DNA of 64,000 bases. Origin: JAFGPS01 sp964628465. Lineage in GTDB: Bacteria; Planctomycetota; Phycisphaerae; Sedimentisphaerales; Anaerobacaceae. Both the position numbers and the translations under genes were made by a program. Position 1 is the stretch's first letter. The number at the start of each line of letters is the position of its first letter. The stretch lies in NCBI GenBank assembly GCA_964628465.1, contig CAZVOA010000018.1, positions 1 to 64,000 of the forward strand, read 5' to 3'. This document shows, one piece after another, positions 55,692-64,000 of this stretch. The notes under the pieces are model-generated. The model was not told where the DNA came from. It made no database searches and saw only the letters and a program-made list of their open reading frames with translations.

Positions 55692-56381
55692 ATGAGTACG
55701 GCAACGACAATTACCTGCGATGAAAGTAAAACTATTCCTCTTTTACCAGAAAACGTGGAATATGACAAATCAAACTCACCTGCTGGATTAAAAATAAGTT
55801 TCGACCGGACGAAAAGTCCCGTTATAGGATTGTTGGAGGTTTCCTTTAAGCTCCCCGGCCGTCTTTTAAGAGGTGAATATACTATGGAGTCTGTTTCTAC
55901 TGATGGAACATATTCCGAATATCTTAATTTAATCCAGAAGATGAACGGCAGAAAATATAAACTGATTTTAGATCCATTCGGGGGTATGAAATTAACTGGG
56001 ATTTCCAAACCAGCTTCTTCTCAGCATATGGCTAAGGGGCAATCATTATATTTAATGTCACAATCTTTTGACTTATACAGGGAAAATGTTGAATACGAAG
56101 AAACTCCCAAGCCGTCATTTTTAGAGTTGATTCTTGAATCCGGGGACAGAGGTTTTTGGGTTAGGCCGGGTGTATTGTTTGGAGAGGACCTTAAGAATCT
56201 AAAACATGCCAGATATGGCAGTATATTGCTGATGAAATCCGATAACAAAACCCGCATAACCGATCCGCAAGAAGCAGAGAAAGAGTATGAGCTAATGAAA
56301 GACAGGGTAAAACGCGGCGATAATATTGTAAACATACACTATTGCGGCGTTATCGAATTAAAACCCAAACACAAAGAATAG
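55692..56381 (+). CDS. Hypothetical protein
   Basis: A 229-residue soluble protein without signal peptide or membrane segment. It opens MSTATTITCDESKTIPLLPE and looks mostly beta in the first half ('AGLKISFDRTKSPVIGLLEVSFKLPG', 'KYKLILDPFGGMKLTGI') with a charged helical C-terminus ('DPQEAEKEYELMKDRVKRGDNIV'). No family recognised. It lies 31 bp after the flavodoxin gene on the same strand and may share its transcript. Confidence 0.65.
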   Translation: MSTATTITCDESKTIPLLPENVEYDKSNSPAGLKISFDRTKSPVIGLLEVSFKLPGRLLRGEYTMESVSTDGTYSEYLNLIQKMNGRKYKLILDPFGGMKLTGISKPASSQHMAKGQSLYLMSQSFDLYRENVEYEETPKPSFLELILESGDRGFWVRPGVLFGEDLKNLKHARYGSILLMKSDNKTRITDPQEAEKEYELMKDRVKRGDNIVNIHYCGVIELKPKHKE

Positions 56382-56430
56382 TCAGATCCTACTAAATAGA
56401 ATTCATTTTAAAATATATCTGTCAAATATT

Positions 56431-57240
56431 TTAATCCAGATCAGATATTTCAAATGATTTGGAAATTTCTTTGTAGTTTTCAACTTCCATCCAAATGTCC
56501 CAGTGAGATATCATAGCCGCTTCAGGTGAGGGACTTATATATAATTTTGTATAAATTTGCCCTGTGACCCAAATTCGGGTATCTTCTTTTAGATTCTCAA
56601 GTATTTTCCCTCGCAGGTTAAGAGAACTGCCACCTATTAATTCAATTCTGTATGGACTATTACTCTTCAAGTTCTTTTTAAATAATCCAGTGAGTTCCTC
56701 ACCTTGATTTTCAGCAATTTGTTGTGCTTTATAAGGAATATTTTTCGGCGACTTATCAAATTTCCATAGAGTTTCCTTTATTTGGGATAAAACTTTTTGA
56801 TCCGTTTTACTCCAATAGGACAAGCCCCAATAAATCTGCTTATTTGTATCAGTCATCTGAGTTATAGCCAAGTAACTGTTCCAATAAGGCTCTCTTATCG
56901 TTTGTGGTGTATTTGCCTGAATAGGAAATCCTGCATCCTGAAGTTGTACCCACAAAATAAAACCATCAAAATCCGGCCCAATTCTTTCGGAAGCTTTTTC
57001 TGAGACTTTACCTGTCATATAACTTGTATGAATCATAAACTTGCGAGTGTGATAACGAAATTCAATAGTATCGTTACTCGAATATTTGAAGGAGACTTCA
57101 TCCCCTAATTTGCTCAAAACAATTTTAAGCTGATTTTCAACTAACTGAAGTTCTTTTGCTGGTTGCACTGAAACTTCGTTACCAAATAACTTACCTGCAA
57201 ATAATAACATCGCAATAATTAAAAATAATCTCGATTTCAT
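56431..57240 (-). CDS. Secreted hypothetical protein
   Basis: A 269-residue protein with a signal peptide (MKSRLFLIIAMLLFAGKLFG). The mature region has 'TIEFRYHTRKFMIHTSYMTGKV', 'GFILWVQLQDAGFPIQANTPQTIREPYWNSY' and 'YWGLSYWSKTDQKVLSQIKETLWKFD' (landmarks), suggesting a compact alpha/beta periplasmic domain. I recognise no family. It is convergent with the preceding hypothetical gene and isolated from its neighbours. Confidence 0.65.
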   Translation of the reverse strand: MKSRLFLIIAMLLFAGKLFGNEVSVQPAKELQLVENQLKIVLSKLGDEVSFKYSSNDTIEFRYHTRKFMIHTSYMTGKVSEKASERIGPDFDGFILWVQLQDAGFPIQANTPQTIREPYWNSYLAITQMTDTNKQIYWGLSYWSKTDQKVLSQIKETLWKFDKSPKNIPYKAQQIAENQGEELTGLFKKNLKSNSPYRIELIGGSSLNLRGKILENLKEDTRIWVTGQIYTKLYISPSPEAAMISHWDIWMEVENYKEISKSFEISDLD

Positions 57241-57370
57241 TCTATTCTCCTATAGCTACACTACAATTTCCTCTATTATCTAATTATAAAGTATTTTTAC
57301 AAAGTAAAATATTTGTAAAATATTCCATTATAAAAAGCAGAGAATATTTATCTTACGACAAGGTAATGAT

Positions 57371-57727
57371 TTATGCTCCGCATAATTTTTGTCGGAAGAT
57401 GAAAAAGACGGCTCCTAAGATGCAGAGACCGGCCCAGAGGTAGTCGAGGCGGAAATGTTCTTTCATGTAAAAAATGGAAAATGGAACGAAAACTGATAGT
57501 GTAATTACTTCCTGTAGAATCTTAAGCTGGCCCAGGTTCATTGTCGTGTAGCCTATTCTATTGGCAGGGACCTGTATAAGATATTCGAAAAGAGCGATTC
57601 CCCAACTTACAAGAGCGGCTATAATCCACGAACGATTTGATAAATTCTTCAAATGGCCGTACCACGCGAAAGTCATAAAAACGTTACTGCAGCATAAAAG
57701 CAAAGTTGTTGTCATTATTGTACGCAT
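57371..57727 (-). CDS. DMT-superfamily small membrane protein (DUF486)
   Basis: A 118-residue protein with four membrane helices ('TTTLLLCCSNVFMTFAWYG', 'WIIAALVSWGIALFEYLIQVPA', 'LQEVITLSVFVPFSIFYM', 'YLWAGLCILGAVFFIF'). It matches the DUF486 family of the drug/metabolite transporter superfamily, including 'FEYLIQVPANRIG' and 'LGQLKILQEVITL'. I chose ATG 57727, which has GGAG seven bases upstream. A longer frame from 57814 runs into the repeat at 57756-57894 and is unlikely. Substrate unknown. Confidence 0.85.
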   Translation of the reverse strand: MRTIMTTTLLLCCSNVFMTFAWYGHLKNLSNRSWIIAALVSWGIALFEYLIQVPANRIGYTTMNLGQLKILQEVITLSVFVPFSIFYMKEHFRLDYLWAGLCILGAVFFIFRQKLCGA

Positions 57728-57755
57728 AAATGTCTCCGATTCTATTTTTATTTTT

Positions 57756-57894
57756 GACACTGATTTACACGGTTGCTTTGGACACGGATTAACACGGTCG
57801 TCTTCGACGAACACGGATTTAAAATAATTAAAAAATTAAAACAGTGTTAATCCTGTGTAAATCCGTGTCTTAAAAAACAGTGTTAATCAGTGTC
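57756..57894. repeat. Inverted-repeat element with CACGGATT/AACACGG units
   Basis: Ends GACACTGATT (57756-57765) and AATCAGTGTC (57885-57894) are perfect inverted repeats. Between them are several copies of ACACGG(A/T)T and its complement, such as ACACGGATTAACACGG and TGTTAATCCTGTGTAAATCCG. It lies between two transporter genes and looks like a dispersed intergenic repeat. Confidence 0.75.
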
Positions 57895-57909
57895 CTCATT
57901 TTTCGCTCG

Positions 57910-58812
57910 TCATTTCGATAGAAAGATTAAAAATACTCCCATAAGTATGCCGCATAATCCGAATACTTTTCGCGACAACTGGGTTTCCTTAAATATTATT
58001 CCACCGGCAACGAGAGATATTACGATATAGCTGCATCGTATTGTTATAAGCATTCCAACGAGCGAGCCTTTATAACTTAAGGCGCTGAAGTATAGATAGT
58101 CGGCGACGAGCAGCATAACGCCGATAAGAATAATACTCCATCTCCATCTAAACGGCGTAAAAGTGCTTCTTCTCGGCCACCAGAAAACCAGCATAACGAT
58201 TGCCATCAAAGGAACAATATAAATCGTGAACCATGTCTGCAAAGCCAGAGGCGAATACTCCAGCCGCTGAATCATTAACTTGTCGTACATCGCGCTTATG
58301 GCGCCAAGTACGGTTGCGAGAATTGCGTATAATACCCACTTGTTTTTATAGAAAACAATTCCCTCATTTTTTCCTACGATGGAAAGCCAGCCGTATGACA
58401 CCATAATTACTGTAATACCGAAAAACTGCATGAACGATGGATTTTCATGGAATAATAATATTGCTCCTAAAAGAGTCCAGACCGGTCCAAATGCGCTGAT
58501 TGGTGACATTACTGAAATTGGAAGATTTCGCAAAGCACAAAAGCTCATAAGCCATGCGATAGTAATAAGTGCCGATTTAGCTAAAACATTGAGATGCCCC
58601 GCCAATGTCAGGGAAGGAATATAAAATTTGCTGCCAAGCATCACATCCGGTGCTAATTGCGATAACAAAAGGAAAGGCAATATCGCAGCTGCTCCGAAAA
58701 TAGCTGAAAAAAACAAGACAGGCAGCACCGCATTCTGATTGAGTGCGTGCTTCTTGCTGACATCATACATTCCTAAAAATACCGCCGAGAAAATCCCCAG
58801 AACTATCCACAT
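57910..58812 (-). CDS. EamA/DMT-family transporter
   Basis: A 300-residue membrane protein with about ten helices arranged as two EamA halves. Landmarks are 'LGIFSAVFLGMYDVSKKHAL', 'LPISVMSPISAFGPVWTLLGAILLFHENPS' and, in the second half, 'GSLVGMLITIRCSYIVISLVAGGIIFKETQLSRKVFGLCGILMGVFLI' (landmarks). It should move a small metabolite across the inner membrane; EamA substrates cannot be predicted. It lies upstream of the DUF486 gene on the same strand with a repeat element between them. Confidence 0.9.
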   Translation of the reverse strand: MWIVLGIFSAVFLGMYDVSKKHALNQNAVLPVLFFSAIFGAAAILPFLLLSQLAPDVMLGSKFYIPSLTLAGHLNVLAKSALITIAWLMSFCALRNLPISVMSPISAFGPVWTLLGAILLFHENPSFMQFFGITVIMVSYGWLSIVGKNEGIVFYKNKWVLYAILATVLGAISAMYDKLMIQRLEYSPLALQTWFTIYIVPLMAIVMLVFWWPRRSTFTPFRWRWSIILIGVMLLVADYLYFSALSYKGSLVGMLITIRCSYIVISLVAGGIIFKETQLSRKVFGLCGILMGVFLIFLSK

Positions 58813-58840
58813 ATATTTTCTTTACACATATATATATATT

Positions 58841-58869
58841 AAAAAAACCAGCTCTCATTCAAGAACCGG
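58841..58869 (-). terminator. Rho-independent terminator of the YgiQ gene
   Basis: On the minus strand, CCGGTTCT and AGAGCTGG pair over 8 bp (two G-U pairs) around a 6-base loop and are followed by a run of seven T (58841-58847). It lies about 75 bp after the stop of the radical SAM gene. Confidence 0.65.
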
Positions 58870-58943
58870 CCTTTCATAAAATCCGTTTACGTTGGTTAAA
58901 ATATACAACTATTCTATCGAAAAGAAGAAAGAAAGCAATAGAT

Positions 58944-60752
58944 TTAGTCTCTATGCGGCTTACTGAGAAAACTTATTTTTTTCAGCAAATCGATACGCTT
59001 TTTCTCCCTTAAGAACGGCTCAACAATATTTCTGTTCCAAGGTTCGTAATATTGCAAAAGAGCGGCTTGAAGCTTCTTTTCTTTTCTTGATTTTGTAACG
59101 TAAATGCTTTTCTTTGAAGTATTTACGCCGGAAACGTACATCGCGGTAGATAACGTCTGCGGCACAGGAACGAAATCCTGAACCTGTCTCGGCTTCCATG
59201 AACGCGAAACGAGATACTCCGTGAGTTTCAGAGCGTCTTCATTCCGGCAGCCAGGATGAGAGCTTATAAAATAAGGAACAAGATACAGTTTCTTACCGGC
59301 TTTCTTCGCGGCTTTGTTAAATTGTTCTTCGAACTGCTCGAAAACGCCATAGTGCGGCTTACCCATTAAATCCAGTACATGCGGACAATAATGTTCCGGC
59401 GCAACTTTCAAATGTCCGCCCACAAAATACTTCACGAGCAAGTCAATATACTCAGGACTTTTTACAGCGATATCATGCCTGATACCTGAAGCAACAAAGA
59501 CATTGATTTTTTTTGAGCCGCTTCTGCTCCATCTCACAAAGGCTTCCATCATTTCTATTATTGGTTTGTGATCAAGTTTCGCGTGTTTGCATATATTCGG
59601 AAAAATGCAGCTTGGCCTCAGACAGGTTTGAGCGTTTGCGCATTCCATGCGATACATATTCGCCGATGGGCCGCCAAGGTCTTCAATTGTGCCGCGGAAT
59701 AATTTGTGCGACTTGATTTTTTCCGCCTCGTTTAATAAAGATTCTATCGACCTCGAAATGATTTGCTTACCCTGGTGACAACCGATAGAACAGAATGAGC
59801 AGCCTCCGAAACAGCCGCGATGTGTTGTAATTGAAAACTGCACGGGAGTTAACGCTGGTACGCCGCCCTGCTTGTCATAACTCGGATGCCACAGTCGGCA
59901 AAATGGAAGATCGTATAATTCTTCCAACGTTTCACTGCTAACAGATTCCGCCGGGGGTAATACAACGATTTTCCCCGGATCATTTTCCTGAACAACAGGA
60001 TGTCCGCCAACATGTGATTGAGCTTCGTAATTTTTATACGCGTCCATGAACAGGCTTGTGTTTTCCTGCTGCTGAGCAAGTGACGGTAATTCGACCGCGT
60101 TTTCAGGGACAGTCCTTCCCTTGTTTGCGACATATACCGTTCCGGGTACATCTGTTATGTCACCGATTAGCTGGCCGTCATTAAGACGCTTTGCAACCTG
60201 GGCGATAGAATCTTCTGCCATGCCGTAAATCAATAAATCAGCTTTCGCGTCAACAAGTACCGAGCGTTTTAACTTATCCTCGATATAATCGTAATGCACA
60301 AGTCGCCGCAAACTCGCTTCGAGTCCGCCGAGAATAATCGGCACATCAGGATAAGCTTCTCGCGCTCTTGCGGAATAAACCAGCAAAGGCCGAGCCGGCC
60401 GCATACCAGTTGCGCCGCCGGGACTGTAAACATCTTCTCTTCTGCGTCCGCCCATAGAAGCATAATCGTTCAGGCGGGAATCGATACAGCCGCTCGTAAT
60501 TCCCCAGAACAATCGCGGCTTGCCAAGCGAACGGAAAGGTTCAACGCTTTTCCAGTCCGGCTGAGCCAGAATCGCTACTCGATAACCCAGTTTTTCGAGC
60601 CATCGCCCGATTAACGCAACACCAAATGAAGGATGGTCAACATACGCATCGCCTGTAATGAGAACAACATCAGGCTGGCTCCACCCAAGGTTTCTGATTT
60701 CTTCCGCACTGGTTGGTAAGAACTTAATCGTATTATTATTAATTTTCGTCAT
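58944..60752 (-). CDS. ygiQ: YgiQ-family radical SAM protein
   Basis: A 602-residue protein of the UPF0313/YgiQ family. The N-terminal B12-binding-like region reads 'FLPTSAEEIRNLGWSQPDVVLITGDAYVDHPSFGVALIGRWLEKLGYRVAILAQPDWKS' (landmark). The radical SAM core has the Cys cluster 'HRGCFGGCSFCSIGCHQGK'. Later landmarks are 'GSKKINVFVASGIRHDIA', 'GHLKVAPEHYCPHVLDLMGKP' and 'VPQTLSTAMYVSG'. I chose ATG 60752, since family members begin just before 'FLPTS'; ATG 60788 and TTG 60794 are possible. The family's substrate is unknown. Confidence 0.93.
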   Translation of the reverse strand: MTKINNNTIKFLPTSAEEIRNLGWSQPDVVLITGDAYVDHPSFGVALIGRWLEKLGYRVAILAQPDWKSVEPFRSLGKPRLFWGITSGCIDSRLNDYASMGGRRREDVYSPGGATGMRPARPLLVYSARAREAYPDVPIILGGLEASLRRLVHYDYIEDKLKRSVLVDAKADLLIYGMAEDSIAQVAKRLNDGQLIGDITDVPGTVYVANKGRTVPENAVELPSLAQQQENTSLFMDAYKNYEAQSHVGGHPVVQENDPGKIVVLPPAESVSSETLEELYDLPFCRLWHPSYDKQGGVPALTPVQFSITTHRGCFGGCSFCSIGCHQGKQIISRSIESLLNEAEKIKSHKLFRGTIEDLGGPSANMYRMECANAQTCLRPSCIFPNICKHAKLDHKPIIEMMEAFVRWSRSGSKKINVFVASGIRHDIAVKSPEYIDLLVKYFVGGHLKVAPEHYCPHVLDLMGKPHYGVFEQFEEQFNKAAKKAGKKLYLVPYFISSHPGCRNEDALKLTEYLVSRSWKPRQVQDFVPVPQTLSTAMYVSGVNTSKKSIYVTKSRKEKKLQAALLQYYEPWNRNIVEPFLREKKRIDLLKKISFLSKPHRD

Positions 60753-60829
60753 TTGCCTATTATACAATATCTGCTGAATATTGTTCATATACAAAAATTG
60801 TAAGCGTTCACAGAAAAATATATTTATTT

Positions 60830-60918
60830 GTCATTGCGAGCCGACTAAAAGTCGGCGTGGCAATCTAAATCACACGCTTTGAGATTGCCGCGTCAACCTT
60901 CGGTTTCCTCGTAATGAC
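60830..60918. repeat. Dispersed inverted repeat (GTCATTGCGAG family)
   Basis: Ends GTCATTGCGAG (60830-60840) and CTCGTAATGAC (60908-60918) pair with one mismatch; GGCAATCT and AGATTGCC inside also pair. This is a well-known type of intergenic repeat in environmental bacterial genomes. It lies upstream of the YgiQ gene. Confidence 0.85.
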
Positions 60919-60932
60919 ATTTGAATAGTTAC

Positions 60933-60970
60933 CAAAAAAGAAAAAGCCGGATATTAATATATTCCGGCCT
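60933..60970 (-). terminator. Rho-independent terminator of the aminotransferase gene
   Basis: On the minus strand GCCGG (complement of 60964-60968) and CCGGC (complement of 60946-60950), extended by AT pairs, form a stem followed by TTTTTCTTTTTT (60933-60945). It is about 30 bp after the stop of the aminotransferase gene. Confidence 0.75.
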
Positions 60971-60999
60971 TTCTTAAATCTTTTTATTTCAAACACTTA

Positions 61000-62217
61000 T
61001 CAATAGCACTGCTCGGCGAATGCTTTTACATGTCCGGCGGCGACTTTCTCATCACTTGGGATGCCTGTCACATTTTGTCTGCATCTTGATTCGGCGAAAA
61101 CGGGATAAATATGAGCGTTGTAAAGCTGAACCTGCGCACTTTCTTTTGCCTTCGGATTTCTGAATAATCCGGCGTATTCCGGTGAGTATAAATATTCAAT
61201 CGGAGTGCCTTTGACAAACTTGCGCCATATAGCTTCGGCTTTCGCGACTCGTTCCAACGCACCTTTATGTTCGGCTTCCAGCTTCGAGCGGTCATTTATC
61301 ATAGCTTTTACGAAAGCTCTCGTTATCGCATGTTCGAAAGAACTGCCTCTTGCCCTGATTACAAGATTCAAACTTGTTTGCAGTTGTTTGTCATCTTTTT
61401 TATCCGGGCAATAAACCAGAAGCAAGCCGCATGGACGAAGAGCAAAGCTCAGGAAGCATTTTGTCGGGCTAATCGCGATGCTGAATTTCACACCGGCTTC
61501 GATAAACGGAGCCAACTGTAACTCGTAGCTTTTTTCCATTACCTTTTCATAACCAATTTTTGAAAGCTCGCTTGCGAACTCAAAACCTGAATACGCCCTG
61601 TCGAGAACAAGCATATAATTCTTGCCAGACGCGGCTTGTGCGCGAGCCTGTTTTACCTTTGGACCGGTTACAAAACCTGTCGTATTCATTGGACCGGCCT
61701 GATAAAGAGATAAAATATCCTGTCCGTCAATTACCGCGTCTGCCGGGTATTCCTGCACTCCGATACGGCAATTCTTTGCTATAGCCTTGTATGCCGGCCA
61801 GCCCAATTCCTCTATACCCAGCTTCTTTATCTGCGGATTAAGTAAAAGACTCAAGTCGATAGCGGTCTGTACCGCTCCGGTTCCTGCGTCAGACGGTAAC
61901 GCGAGCTTAAAATTATCCCAATGCTTCTGAGGCACTTTTTGCCATGAAAGTACGGCTTCCTTCAATTTTCCAAGCTGCTTGTTTGAATTGTAATAATTAC
62001 CTTCCCCGCTGCCGTCAATTTCCTTGCGGGCATATTCCAGAAGTGTCGCTGAAGTCGCCATCGGATTGCCCTTTTCGTCGAGAACAATACCAATTCCATA
62101 ATTGTAACCGGCATCATCCATATCGAAAAGAACCTTGGCTGACTGATTCGCGTCGATGCCCTGCGAAGCAAGTTCTTTAGCTTTTTCAAATACTTTTGTG
62201 CCGAATTCCAAACTCAT
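61000..62217 (-). CDS. PLP-dependent aminotransferase, fold type I (divergent class I)
   Basis: A 405-residue enzyme with the aspartate/aromatic aminotransferase layout. Landmarks are 'YNYGIGIVLDEKGNPMATSATLLEYARKEI' (N-terminal arm region), 'LPSDAGTGAVQTAIDLSLLLNP', 'GIEELGWPAYKAIAKNC' and 'LVLDRAYSGFEFA' (Asp and Tyr near the PLP ring). The likely Schiff-base lysine is Lys253 in 'AISPTKCFLSFALRPCGLLL'. The flanks of this lysine differ from the usual 'S.SK.....RVG'. It should transfer an amino group between an amino acid and a 2-oxo acid. Substrate specificity cannot be read. The AAAGG site supports ATG 62217. Confidence 0.75.
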   Translation of the reverse strand: MSLEFGTKVFEKAKELASQGIDANQSAKVLFDMDDAGYNYGIGIVLDEKGNPMATSATLLEYARKEIDGSGEGNYYNSNKQLGKLKEAVLSWQKVPQKHWDNFKLALPSDAGTGAVQTAIDLSLLLNPQIKKLGIEELGWPAYKAIAKNCRIGVQEYPADAVIDGQDILSLYQAGPMNTTGFVTGPKVKQARAQAASGKNYMLVLDRAYSGFEFASELSKIGYEKVMEKSYELQLAPFIEAGVKFSIAISPTKCFLSFALRPCGLLLVYCPDKKDDKQLQTSLNLVIRARGSSFEHAITRAFVKAMINDRSKLEAEHKGALERVAKAEAIWRKFVKGTPIEYLYSPEYAGLFRNPKAKESAQVQLYNAHIYPVFAESRCRQNVTGIPSDEKVAAGHVKAFAEQCY

Positions 62218-62322
62218 AAACTTACCTTTCGTGATAAATATTAAACATTTCCTTCAAATACATCCGGGGTAATATACAATATTTCCTTTAAAATGAAAAG
62301 ACTGACTGAAAATATATTTTTC

Positions 62323-63837
62323 TTAAGTTATACTTAGAATATATCCTTCATCCGAATTGATTTCGGATGTGATGTTCCACCTTATACTTGTGAGCTTTTT
62401 GAGGAAATATTCGTCATGGCTTATCAAAATTAAACTGCATGGGCAATCCGAAAGAGCCTGTTCAAGGCATTCTATCGACGGTAAATCCATATGGTTTGTC
62501 GGCTCATCCATAACTATAACATGCGGCGTATTGACCATACCTAAAGCCAAAAGCAGTTTTCGTATTTCACCCGGGCTTGGTTCATCGCTATCCAGAAGAC
62601 GCTGCGGCCTTGAGCCAAGCCTGCTTACAATATTCATAAGATGCCCAAGTTTTTCATCAGATAAATCTCGAACCTGAGCCAGAATATCCCTGGAGCGGGC
62701 AAGTTCAATTTCCTGCGGTATATATGCAACATGCTCTTTTTCTACATTAAGTAAACTAATAAGGTACTTTATAATAGAACTTTTTCCTGAGCCGTTCGGA
62801 CCTGTTATAGCAATTCGATCTGTTGAACCAATATATAATTCAGGATAAGAAAGATGCTTCTGGCCGCCAAGAGATAATGAACCTTTTGGCTCCTGAAGAA
62901 TAAAGTTTCTTTTGGATACCGAACCGGGTAACCAAATTCCCAACGTATATTCTTTTTTTACGGTAATGTTTTTCAGATTTTCCTGGGCTTGATCAAGACG
63001 CCCTTGCAACTGGCTGCGAAGCTTTCCAGCAAAGCCATCTTTGCCGCTTACCCTTGCTCGATCTATTTTTTCACGAGCATCAACATCTCCTCTCGCCAGG
63101 CCGCGTTTGGAACGCATTTTATCTGCCTGTTTCGCAAGTTCACCGCGTTTTACAACTTCCTTGTGTAATTTTTTATAAGCCTGTTTTTGATGTGCGTATT
63201 GGTTTTCAACTGAAAGTCTCTCCTGCTTTGCGACTTCCATACCATGGGTTACTCCGCCGGGGCGGCAGATAATATCAGGCGGGTCAATGAATATACATTG
63301 TCTGCAAAGTAAATCAAGAAGCTCGCGATTATGACTTACAATCAATCCGATTCCATGAAACCCCTGTAACGCCTGGATAACAATCTTTGATACCTGAGAG
63401 TCGATATGGTTGGTAGGTTCGTCAATAGCTAAAACTTCAGGTTCGAGCCATAACGCCGCGGCTATCTGTGCACGTTTGCGTTCTCCATGTGATAGCGTTT
63501 CCCATCGATTTATCCATTCATCGCACACACCCAACTGCTCTTTTATGATATATGCAGATTTTGTCTGTGCCTGGAGAAATTCATAGAATTTTTCCGGAAT
63601 ATCGTCCGTACGTTGAGGACAATACACTGAATTGCAGTAAACGTTTATTGAGCCTTTATCAGGTTCCAGCAAACCGGTTGCAAGCTTTAGTAATGTTGTC
63701 TTGCCTGCTCCATTAGGTCCGACAATACCCGTCCAGCCGGAATTTACCTGTAAAGTAATATCCCTAAACAACGCTTCCGAAGAAGATTCGTATATAAATG
63801 TCACATTCTGGAATTTTAGATTATTTTTTGTTGCCAT
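62323..63837 (-). CDS. ABC-F family ATP-binding protein
   Basis: A 504-residue protein with two ABC ATPase domains and no membrane segment. The first domain has Walker A 'GPNGAGKTT', signature 'LSHGERKR' and Walker B 'VLAIDEPTNHID'. The linker is charged and helical (about 215-295). The second has Walker A 'GPNGSGKSS', a weak signature 'PSPGEIRKLLLAL' and Walker B 'VIVMDEPTNHMD'. ABC-F proteins bind the ribosome E site and help translation or protect against antibiotics; this one is shorter than EttA/Uup. I chose ATG 63837 ('MATKNNLKFQNVTF'); an in-frame upstream start at 63879 adds 14 residues. There is no clear ribosome site. Confidence 0.9.
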   Translation of the reverse strand: MATKNNLKFQNVTFIYESSSEALFRDITLQVNSGWTGIVGPNGAGKTTLLKLATGLLEPDKGSINVYCNSVYCPQRTDDIPEKFYEFLQAQTKSAYIIKEQLGVCDEWINRWETLSHGERKRAQIAAALWLEPEVLAIDEPTNHIDSQVSKIVIQALQGFHGIGLIVSHNRELLDLLCRQCIFIDPPDIICRPGGVTHGMEVAKQERLSVENQYAHQKQAYKKLHKEVVKRGELAKQADKMRSKRGLARGDVDAREKIDRARVSGKDGFAGKLRSQLQGRLDQAQENLKNITVKKEYTLGIWLPGSVSKRNFILQEPKGSLSLGGQKHLSYPELYIGSTDRIAITGPNGSGKSSIIKYLISLLNVEKEHVAYIPQEIELARSRDILAQVRDLSDEKLGHLMNIVSRLGSRPQRLLDSDEPSPGEIRKLLLALGMVNTPHVIVMDEPTNHMDLPSIECLEQALSDCPCSLILISHDEYFLKKLTSIRWNITSEINSDEGYILSIT

Positions 63838-63903
63838 ACTTTTATTGAATATTCTATTAATAAAATATGAATCAGGCAATAAAAAATGGGGATTCTTAAG
63901 TTA

Positions 63904-64000
63904 ATGCAGATAAGCAAAGAAGCGGTAATAAATGGTCACGCGGCGGAGATTCTACTCGGACAGAATTGTCAGGAGTCTATAGATAAAAGTGTCGTACCTG
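63904..64000 (+). CDS. Partial open frame at right edge
   Basis: ATG at 63904 opens a frame of 32 codons to the window end without a stop (MQISKEAVINGHAAEILLGQ and on). It is divergent from the ABC-F gene. The weak purine-rich GGGGA at about 63889-63893 could be the ribosome site. No family can be judged from so short a piece. Confidence 0.45.
   Translation, partial: MQISKEAVINGHAAEILLGQNCQESIDKSVVP

Noticed and set aside
57728..57814. Upstream extension of the DUF486 gene
   Set aside because: It is encoded by the inverted-repeat element and lacks a ribosome site; ATG 57727 has GGAG at good spacing.
1..64000. CRISPR array, insertion sequence, prophage, tRNA or rRNA gene
   Set aside because: No regularly spaced direct repeats, transposase or integrase motifs, or tRNA-like cloverleaf sequences were seen on reading; a tRNAscan-SE and Infernal run would be needed to exclude small RNAs fully.

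Overview
The window is AT-rich, gene-dense bacterial DNA with no rRNA, tRNA, insertion sequence, prophage or CRISPR array that I could find. The gene set suggests a planctomycete, most likely of class Phycisphaerae. Pointers are a fibronectin-III-like 'YYWRVDEVN' module in a secreted protein, a XylR-type regulator (sugar-binding domain plus AraC helix-turn-helix), a DUF2934 protein, a GH57-based alpha-glucan cluster, an exosortase/EpsI locus with a giant TPR protein, and several secreted proteins of no known family. This placement is inference from gene content.

Layout. 1-2.5 kb: a secreted protein cut by the left edge and a XylR-like regulator, both on minus. 2.6-13.0 kb: a TetR regulator preceded by two abutting palindromes, then an overlapping TolC/adaptor/RND efflux operon, then an Mla-type lipid-transport operon (STAS-MlaE fusion, MlaF, MlaD, PqiC-like lipoprotein, small lipoprotein). 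13.2-19.3 kb: a small Myb/SANT-like protein, glutamyl-tRNA reductase, TrpB2, a beta-barrel protein and a B12-binding radical SAM enzyme. 19.4-22.4 kb: a NapH-NapG-like polyferredoxin fusion beside a secreted TPR-FMN protein, probably an electron-transfer pair. 22.8-26.6 kb: membrane J-protein, a small ORF with a possible CTG start, a membrane LRR protein, an Fe-S aldo/keto reductase and an M29-like aminopeptidase. 26.9-38.3 kb: a promoter and structured leader before a DUF2934 protein, then two GT-B glycosyltransferases, a GH57 branching enzyme, glycogen phosphorylase and two more GH57 proteins. 38.5-41.7 kb: a large secreted CsgG-like/TPR protein. 41.8-52.5 kb (minus): Wza-like exporter, exosortase, EpsI, 1582-residue TPR protein, Wzc-like kinase. 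52.9-64 kb: secreted unknowns, a Tat flavodoxin, two DMT transporters, a YgiQ radical SAM protein, a divergent class I aminotransferase, an ABC-F ATPase and the start of one more gene.

The blocks form working units: envelope export and lipid trafficking under one TetR repressor; storage glucan made, branched and degraded by one operon; and exopolysaccharide synthesis coupled to exosortase-type protein sorting. Several short inverted-repeat elements lie between genes and belong to at least three dispersed families. The items most worth a second look are the possible pseudoknotted leader RNA at about 26955-27094, the RND pump that lacks the usual proton-relay residues, the two candidate CTG starts, the paired palindromes at 2627-2664, and the polyferredoxin/TPR-FMN pair.
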